A stretch of DNA of 27,768 nucleotides, taken from the NCBI GenBank assembly GCA_023387235.1, contig JAEWIJ010000067.1, positions 1-27,768 of the forward strand, written 5' to 3'. The translations under genes and the position numbers were made by a program. The DNA is from Pseudomonadota bacterium. GTDB taxonomy: Bacteria; Pseudomonadota; Alphaproteobacteria; Rhizobiales; Hyphomicrobiaceae. Shown one piece after another: positions 23,250 to 27,768 of the stretch. A model generated the notes under the pieces. That model searched no databases and was not told the origin of the DNA. It was given only the letters and a program-made list of their open reading frames with translations. The first letter of the stretch is position 1, and the number at the start of each line of letters is the position of its first letter.

Positions 23250-23545
23250 GTTCCCCGCATCGTTCTCGAAGGCTTGCGTGGCGAGGAGACCATCGCCGAG
23301 CTCCGGGCCAAGTAAGGCATCGCCCAGAACCTCTACCATCGTCGGTCCAAGGAGTTCCTCGAAGCCGGCAAGAAACGGCTCGCCGGCGACACCGCGCGAG
23401 AGGCAACCACCGATGAGGTCAAGACGCTCCGCGCCGAAGCGCGTGAGTTGAAGGGAGCCCTCGCCGAGGTACCCTCGAGAAGCGCCTGCTCAAAAGAAGC
23501 GCCTGCTCAAAAGAGATCAAGCAACGCCTGCACGAAGCACACTAG
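23250..23545 (+). mobile_element. IS3-family transposase orfA remnant
   Basis: The plus frame reads RIVLEGLRGEETIAELRAK, a TAA stop, then GIAQNLYHRRSKEFLEAGKK, RLAGDTAREATTDEVKTLRA and EARELKGALAEV. This is the helix-turn-helix and leucine-zipper region of an IS3 orfA, with one nonsense codon. A 17-base tandem duplication then disrupts the frame. No orfB follows. It is in the opposite direction to the orfB fragment at 21630, so the two are probably from different copies. Confidence 0.72.
23478..23511 (+). repeat. Two tandem 17-base copies inside the orfA remnant
   Basis: AGAAGCGCCTGCTCAAA occurs at 23478-23494 and again at 23495-23511, followed by AGA. The duplicated stretch encodes the usual KRLLKK end of the leucine zipper. 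Confidence 0.9.
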
Positions 23546-23779
23546 CGTGCTATCGCAATCGCCGTGCTTTTGACGCTTCATGTCGAATCCAGACGCGTCG
23601 ATCTCAAGCGGCGCAGATTGCGGCGACGGCAGGAGCTCGGCAGCGAGGCATCGAAGTTGCCTTATTGTTGTCGTCAAGCTCGCCTATGGCCAAAACTGGA
23701 TCTAATCCGTTGTCAAATGATCCGAGCGAGCATTTTCCCCCGTGCTTACGCGAATCCAATCTCGAGCAGACGGGAACAG

Positions 23780-24596
23780 ATGCGAATGTATAGCGCACGC
23801 TACTATGTTGGTCCCCCATGGCGGCCTAGTTTGAACTCATACAGCTACATGCTCGGACTGCATCGGCGCGATTGGTCTTGGGAAGGCCTGCGCCGCAATC
23901 CGCGCTATCAGGATGAAGCCCGGGCGCACTTGATGGACCTACAGGCCGCCTCACGGCTGGAGAGCGGCGCGCTTTTCACGCGGATGCCCAAGGCCTCGCC
24001 TCGTGCGGAAGCATGGGCACTCCGCTCCTTTCGTTGATCCGTCACTGACGGCCTCAGAGGCACACCACTTTTGGGTGTTGCCCGATAGTCAGAAGGTCTT
24101 AGCGGTCGTTGCCGAACGAGCAACCCCGATTGACAGGGATGCTGTCTTTATTCCGCAGCTTCGTGGCGTCGAACATATCCTCATCGATGGTTCTGAACAT
24201 CAGCACGTTCTTCTTCGCGCCAATGGGCGCGTTGTGCAGCTTGAGATCGTTGGTGCCAACATCCTTAGCGAGCATGTGAGACTCACTATCTCGCCGCGCA
24301 ACTTTGACTGGCTCGGACGCGCAGCATTGGAGATGACCGATCTGCACCGCGTTCTGTCGGGCGCCTCCGTGCCTGCCCAGCGGCCGACGGCGCGCGCTCT
24401 CAATCGTCGCGACGGATTCATTGTGTTCGACTGCCTCATGGCGGGCGGCACAGAGCGCGAAGCGGGCACCTTCATCCACGGCGCGGCCGCCGTCGCGCAA
24501 GACTGGCGCCAGGGCAGTCTCCGACAGCGGATACGTCGCGACAGGCAACGCGCGGAGCAGTTTGTAGCCGAAGGTTATCGCGACCTCTTGCGATGA
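23780..24596 (+). CDS. fseA: FseA-type ICE excision activator, DUF6499-DUF2285, read through a +1 frameshift
   Basis: The first frame, from ATG 23780 (or 23786), encodes a DUF6499 domain (SLNSYSYMLGLHRRDWSWEG, LRRNPRYQ) and ends at TGA 24035-24037. The second frame, exactly +1, continues at once with VDPSLTASEAHHFW and a DUF2285 domain ending LRQRIRRDRQRAEQFVAEGY. The overlap reads TTT CGT TGA: skipping one base there joins the two domains seamlessly. In ICEMlSym of Mesorhizobium R7A the genes msi172 and msi171 have this arrangement, and a +1 programmed frameshift makes FseA, which activates rdfS. Here the next genes are an rdfS-like gene and traF, its known targets. A GGGAA site precedes the start. 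A random mutation is the alternative. Confidence 0.75.
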
Positions 24597-24687
24597 GTTG
24601 CGGTTCGATTCTTGAGAGGACGCATTTCGTATCTCCCCCCGACGACTGAAATGCGGAACATTGCAGGCTCTCAACAAGGAGACTCCT

Positions 24688-24885
24688 ATGTCCAACGACG
24701 CGGAGAGCAACTTCCTCATTGCTGCCGAAGCGGCAGCAGTTTTGCGCATGGCCAAACGCACGCTCGACACTCATCGCTGCAAGGGAACGGGTCCGAAGTT
24801 TCGACGGCACGGCGGCCGCATTGTCTATCGGCTGTGCGACGTCCTCGAATGGTCGGAGAACCGGGCTGCCCGAAATCCCGCGTAG
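24688..24885 (+). CDS. rdfS: RdfS/AlpA-like excisionase (recombination directionality factor)
   Basis: The 65-residue protein is a MerR/AlpA-type winged helix (LIAAEAAAVLRMAKRTLDTH, RCKGTGPKFRRHGGRIVYRL, DVLEWSENRA). Proteins of this size directly upstream of traF in rhizobial ICEs are excisionases that turn the integrase toward excision. ATG 24688 has AAGGAG at a good distance. It lies 91 bases after the FseA-like gene and immediately before traF, so rdfS-traF form one unit. The name is given from context; the fold alone would allow another DNA-binding role. Confidence 0.7.
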   Translation: MSNDAESNFLIAAEAAAVLRMAKRTLDTHRCKGTGPKFRRHGGRIVYRLCDVLEWSENRAARNPA

Positions 24886-24928
24886 AGGCTCGCGTGCAAC
24901 AGTTTGTGGGCTCTGTCCCACGGTCGCA

Positions 24929-25381
24929 TTGGCACTTCTGGCATCGACGAAAATCGCCTCTCCAGTGCTCCTGTGGAATGCAAGCCCTAGCGTCCCACTC
25001 GGCCTCTACTTGACAATGAATCAATTGCCGGCAAAGGGACATTTGGCGGTTATCCGCCTGTCGGATGCCACTGGTGCATTGGCGAGCGCCCGCGGCTATC
25101 TGCCTGCGGGTGCGCTCCTGATCAAACCTGTCGCGGCCGCTTCTGGCGATGTCGTTTGTCGGTTTGGTCCGTTGATAAAGATCAACGCCCGGCTGCGCGC
25201 GCTGGCCCATGGAATGGATAGGCGACATCGCCTTCTGCCGCGCTGGCGCGGGTGCCGCTACCTGACGACTTCCGAGCTCTTCGTCCTTTCGCACGCAGCA
25301 GGATCCTTTGATGGTCGCTATTTCGGGCCAATCGAACGGGGGACTGTATTGGGCACAGCCGTGCCCATCTGGACCCGCTAG
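24929..25381 (+). CDS. traF: TraF, S26-family conjugal transfer peptidase
   Basis: TraF processes the pilin or other transfer proteins in the periplasm. The catalytic serine lies in WNASPSVPLGLY and the lysine in GALLIKPVAAASGDVVC, followed by LPRWRGCRYL, LFVLSHAAGSFDGRYFGP and GTAVPIWT, all typical. The start is uncertain: the frame is open far upstream, but the N-terminal membrane helix (VALALLASTKIASPVLL) has no ATG. TTG 24929 is the nearest in-frame start and gives a short N-terminus. A GTG at about 24894 or ATG at about 24848 would fit better after a one-base shift. The stop shares a CTAG with the convergent gene. A relaxase gene, usual downstream, is not present here. Confidence 0.8.
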   Translation: MALLASTKIASPVLLWNASPSVPLGLYLTMNQLPAKGHLAVIRLSDATGALASARGYLPAGALLIKPVAAASGDVVCRFGPLIKINARLRALAHGMDRRHRLLPRWRGCRYLTTSELFVLSHAAGSFDGRYFGPIERGTVLGTAVPIWTR

Positions 25382-25806
25382 CCGCGTTGCAGGTTTGCCA
25401 GCGCGGCGTCGACCTTGGCCAAGGCTTCGGCAAGTTGCTCTCGCAACGAGCTGAGATCGCCGATGGGGTCTTCTTCAATTGCCAGATGATGCGGGTCAAT
25501 GCACGCCTCGATCAGTGTCAAAAGCGTCTGCGCGCGCATCGGCCCAGCCTCGACGGCCGCATCGAGCGTGTCGTTGTCGATGCCTTCCCCATCGAGGACC
25601 AGCTTGCCACTACCAGCCGACAGCCATACGGACAACCGCGCGCCCGTCAGCACGGTTCTGTCGACGATTTCAGCGGGCAAGACCAATCTGACCGTGAGCG
25701 ACACATCATCTGGCGACTTGAGGCCGGCGACGTAATGCTCCCCTGACGCGGATGCCGTCCCATCGTCCTCACGCTCAAAGAAGGGCCGTGGTTCTGTTTC
25801 GGTCAT
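25378..25806 (-). CDS. Hypothetical protein divergent from an XRE regulator
   Basis: The 142-residue acidic protein has a disordered N-terminus, a beta-rich middle (DDVSLTVRLVLPAEIVDRTV, ARLSVWLSAGSGKLVLDGEG) and a helical, coiled-coil C-terminus (LREQLAEALAKVDAALANLQ). No family recognised; it is not a DUF2285 protein. ATG 25806 has GAGGA upstream. It shares its promoter region, with two matched operators, with the XRE regulator at 25917. In the Mesorhizobium ICE the antiactivator gene qseM is likewise divergent from the regulator gene qseC, so this gene takes a QseM-like position, though its sequence is different. Confidence 0.65.
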   Translation of the reverse strand: MTETEPRPFFEREDDGTASASGEHYVAGLKSPDDVSLTVRLVLPAEIVDRTVLTGARLSVWLSAGSGKLVLDGEGIDNDTLDAAVEAGPMRAQTLLTLIEACIDPHHLAIEEDPIGDLSSLREQLAEALAKVDAALANLQRG

Positions 25807-25844
25807 CGCACTCTATTCCTCGCAGTCGGCATCAGATCAACGAA

Positions 25845-25861
25845 TATCCCGAACTGGGATA
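25845..25861. promoter_or_regulatory. Operator 1 (inverted repeat)
   Basis: TATCCCGAACTGGGATA is a perfect inverted repeat with 6-base arms. Its core is ATCC-N7-GGAT, the same as the adjacent operator, with centres 16 bases apart. GATAAT at 25858-25863, a possible -10 box for the XRE gene, lies between the two. Confidence 0.65.
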
Positions 25862-25878
25862 ATCCGAAATCAGGATTA
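25861..25878. promoter_or_regulatory. Operator 2 (inverted repeat)
   Basis: AATCCGAAATCAGGATT is an inverted repeat with arms AATCC/GGATT and the same ATCC-N7-GGAT core. Occupancy would cover the start region of the XRE gene and probably the divergent gene's promoter. Confidence 0.65.
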
Positions 25879-25916
25879 AGCGGTGAAGCCGTCAATCTCG
25901 CTCCCGGCTTCTCCTC

Positions 25917-26171
25917 ATGCGCGACACGCTGCGCTCGCCGCGCCAAATCCAGCTCCGCAAGCTGCTACGAGACCTTCGCGAGAAAGGCGGTCTCACGCAG
26001 GCGGACGTCGCAGCCCGCCTCGGAAAGCCTCAATCGTTCGTCGCCAAATACGAAGGCGGAGAACGCCGCTTGAGTGTGATCGAATTCATTGACGTTGCAC
26101 GAGCACTCGATCTCGAACCGATCTCCATCCTGCGACAATTCCTGAGGCCCCTCGATCGCGATCGCTCATAG
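25917..26171 (+). CDS. XRE-family transcriptional regulator, QseC-like position
   Basis: This 84-residue protein is one XRE helix-turn-helix (LRDLREKGGLTQADVAARLG, KPQSFVAKYEGGERRLSVIE, FIDVARALDLEP). A stop in frame upstream makes ATG 25917 the only start, although no Shine-Dalgarno site is seen, so the message may have a very short leader. Two ATCC-N7-GGAT operators at 25845-25878 suggest autoregulation and control of the divergent gene. In ICEMlSym a small protein of this type, QseC, sets the quorum-sensing switch. Equivalence is inferred from position. Confidence 0.8.
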   Translation: MRDTLRSPRQIQLRKLLRDLREKGGLTQADVAARLGKPQSFVAKYEGGERRLSVIEFIDVARALDLEPISILRQFLRPLDRDRS

Positions 26172-27010
26172 CCGGCCTTCTAACATATCCGATCTCTCAC
26201 TAGAGTCGTATTGGCGCCGCACTCCCTTAAATTGCCTCCTCTATTCCCCAAGATAAATGCCCGTCGCTGTGGCGCGCCGTGAAGAGGAGTTACGACGTTC
26301 GCACATTCTGACGGTCACTTATGTTCGGCTATTGGCTTCAGTCTCGTTCGAACACGTCCGGGCGTCCGCAGGCGCCGACGTCGACATGACCAGACTCCTG
26401 ATGCAATTTTGCCATGCCTAAAGTCGTTTCACTTATCCGCAAGAAGGTCTGGGCGGGTCCGCCCTCGATCGTGGATCTCGGTCGGTCGGGCTCTATCTCG
26501 CGGCTCTGAGAGCCGCTCGACCGAGCCGCCGATGTAGACGGCGTCTCGGCGCCTTCGCGTGACGATCCCTCCCGCGATCGCCGCGGTGCTCGCTCTCTGC
26601 GACGACCGTTGATCGTGCGGATCGACCTTGTTGCGAGGGTCGCTTCCGGGCCTTCATCATCGTCGCGCGGCGTGGCGCCGGCGATCGCCTCAAGCGTCGT
26701 CGTGATCGACCCGGCAGGAGCTCGTGCCACGTCGCCACCTTCGCTCATCCTGCCCGGTGCGGTACCGGACGCCAAGCCGCCGCTCTCTGGCCGCGGTGGA
26801 GTAGCCTATTCCCGCAGAGCTATGTTCACGATGTGGCAGGCGTCGCCTCGGTAGCAACCCGCGCGTGCCGCGCGGGTCCTCCACTGCGTTCCGGCCCGTC
26901 TCCGCGGAGCGAAGCTCCGCTCGCCGGGTGCCACCAGCTCCAGCCTACCACGATCGGCACGTCGCCGGCGGGGAATAGGTCTCCGCCGGGACAATGTGAG
27001 GACCGACACC
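26172..27010. other. Long gap before DUF736, no recognised gene
   Basis: About 840 bases. A long minus-strand frame at 26338-26775 is arginine- and serine-rich and shows no domain; I treat it as compositional. Palindromes are present at 26500-26516 (GCGGCTCT arms) and 26904-26920 (GCGGAGC arms, GAA loop). Both could form stems in RNA. Confidence 0.4.
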
Positions 27011-27331
27011 ATGGCTACCATCGGCTACGTCACCAAGCGCGAGGACGGCCGCTACGAAGGCGAGCTCAAGACCCTCTCCGTCCGCGCGTCGATCGCCATC
27101 CTTCCGGTCGGCGACAAGCACTCCGACAACCAGCCGGACTTCCGCGTGATGTCGCAAGGTGTCGAGATCGGCGCCGGCTGGCAGCGCATCGGCCAAACTT
27201 CGGGCAAGGAATACATCTCGCTGTCGATCTCGGCACCTGAGTTCGGCAAGACGCTGTATGCCAACCTTGGCCGAGCTGCCGGGCAGCCCGATCCGAACAC
27301 CTACGCTCTGATCTGGACGCCGCAGGACTGA
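27011..27331 (+). CDS. DUF736 family protein
   Basis: The 106-residue protein is a full DUF736 domain: ATIGYVTKREDGRYEGELKT, LPVGDKHSDNQPDFRVMSQG, EIGAGWQRIGQTSGKEYISL and SISAPEFGKTLYANL. DUF736 genes are typical of ICEs and plasmids in Hyphomicrobiales and usually lie near transfer and replication genes. The function is unknown. ATG 27011 has GAGGA upstream and is preferred over the in-frame GTG at 26996. Three hairpins follow directly. Confidence 0.93.
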   Translation: MATIGYVTKREDGRYEGELKTLSVRASIAILPVGDKHSDNQPDFRVMSQGVEIGAGWQRIGQTSGKEYISLSISAPEFGKTLYANLGRAAGQPDPNTYALIWTPQD

Positions 27332-27344
27332 GCCTTCGGCTCAG
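27328..27344 (+). terminator. First of three tandem hairpins after DUF736
   Basis: CTGAGCC, loop TTC, GGCTCAG: a perfect 7-base stem that overlaps the stop codon of the DUF736 gene. No T tract follows, so on its own it is not a standard terminator. Confidence 0.5.
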
Positions 27345-27372
27345 GCCCTCGCGCCGACACCGGCGCGAGGGC
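27345..27372 (+). terminator. Second hairpin, probable terminator of DUF736
   Basis: GCCCTCGCGCC and its exact complement flank a 6-base loop: an 11-base stem, the strongest in the region. A T tract is missing, so it may act with the neighbours or protect the mRNA end. Confidence 0.6.
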
Positions 27373-27374
27373 AT

Positions 27375-27391
27375 CTTCGCGTTCCGCGAAG
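27375..27391 (+). repeat. Third hairpin after DUF736
   Basis: CTTCGCG, loop TTC, CGCGAAG: a perfect 7-base stem two bases after the second hairpin, with the same TTC loop as the first. Confidence 0.6.
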
Positions 27392-27768
27392 TTGCCCACC
27401 CGCCCACCCAGACATACGATCGAAGGCGAGACCCATCGCGAAACTGCGGCATCGCTCGAGGCACCGATGCTACAGCCCACAAAGACCGCGAGGTACAGGC
27501 CAGAACCTGCACCTCGCACTCTTTGCCGGCGCCTACGAACTACGTTCCTTGCCGACGCACCCGATACGTCGCAAGCGATAGACCATCGCGATCTGTTTGC
27601 ATTCGTCATGCGAGATTTTGGAGCGGATGTGCAGTCTGAGACGGCTGGGGAGGACATCAAGATAAAAGGATGGAGTCGTTGGCGCTCAGAAGTGCCATCG
27701 TTACTGAGCTTCACGCGACTCCGTTTTCACGGCCGTAGAGTCAGCTTACGAAATACGCCTTGTAAGCC
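27392..27768. other. Right end of the window, no recognised gene
   Basis: Short frames on both strands show no recognisable domain. No tRNA gene or integrase attachment site was found at this end. Confidence 0.4.

Noticed and set aside
26338..26775. 145-codon minus-strand frame as a gene
   Set aside because: Arginine/serine-rich low-complexity translation, no ribosome binding site, no domain.
1..27768. CRISPR array or tRNA attachment site
   Set aside because: No regularly spaced direct repeats and no convincing tRNA sequence were found by eye; a tRNA or repeat search would be needed to exclude them.

Overview
The window looks like an accessory, heavily rearranged stretch of a GC-rich alphaproteobacterial genome of the order Hyphomicrobiales (Rhizobiales). 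The signs are an NHEJ pair (Ku plus a LigD-type ligase), HWE/HisKA_2 sensor kinases, a napEDABC operon, a DUF6455 protein, CsbD, several GGAAC-N16/17-CGTT (EcfG-type) promoters, and an FseA-RdfS-TraF-DUF736 block of the kind found on rhizobial integrative conjugative elements (ICEs). No species is assigned.

Layout. 1-5.4 kb is a stress and DNA-repair segment: a divergent EcfG promoter pair, ku (frameshifted), a SemiSWEET transporter, a stand-alone LigD-type ligase, a HisKA_2 sensor kinase, a frameshifted HD phosphohydrolase, and three small minus-strand proteins, two of them behind EcfG-type promoters. 5.6-7.1 kb is scrap: two genes truncated at a common junction and an IS1182-family fragment. 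7.2-11.9 kb holds a DUF6455 protein and an intact minus-strand periplasmic nitrate reductase operon, napEDABC. 11.9-17.5 kb mixes intact genes (VOC protein, DUF3574 lipoprotein-like protein, racemase-like protein) with decayed ones (LysR regulator, a DUF924 gene with an odd tail, a frameshifted methyltransferase, a small ORF with an early stop, a truncated MBL-fold hydrolase). 17.8-21.4 kb has an intact M20 deacylase, a decayed HWE kinase, csbD and a small secreted protein, the last two facing a shared terminator and each with an EcfG-type promoter. 21.4-23.6 kb is a junction zone of HNH, IS3, DegP and FMN-reductase remnants. 23.8-27.8 kb is ICE-like: fseA, read through a +1 frameshift; an rdfS-type excisionase; traF; an unknown gene divergent from an XRE regulator with two matching operators between them; and DUF736 followed by three tandem hairpins.

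Two systems tie the window together. The first is a set of seven EcfG-type promoters, two of them diverging from an inverted repeat formed by their own -35 boxes, which would put DNA end joining, an HD hydrolase, CsbD and small stress proteins under the general stress response. The second is the ICE control module, in which the apparent frameshift between the DUF6499 and DUF2285 halves matches the known programmed frameshift of FseA rather than decay.

Many other genes carry single-base frameshifts or short internal deletions, while the nap operon and several neighbours are intact. Whether the single-base events are true pseudogenes or sequence errors cannot be decided from this sequence alone.
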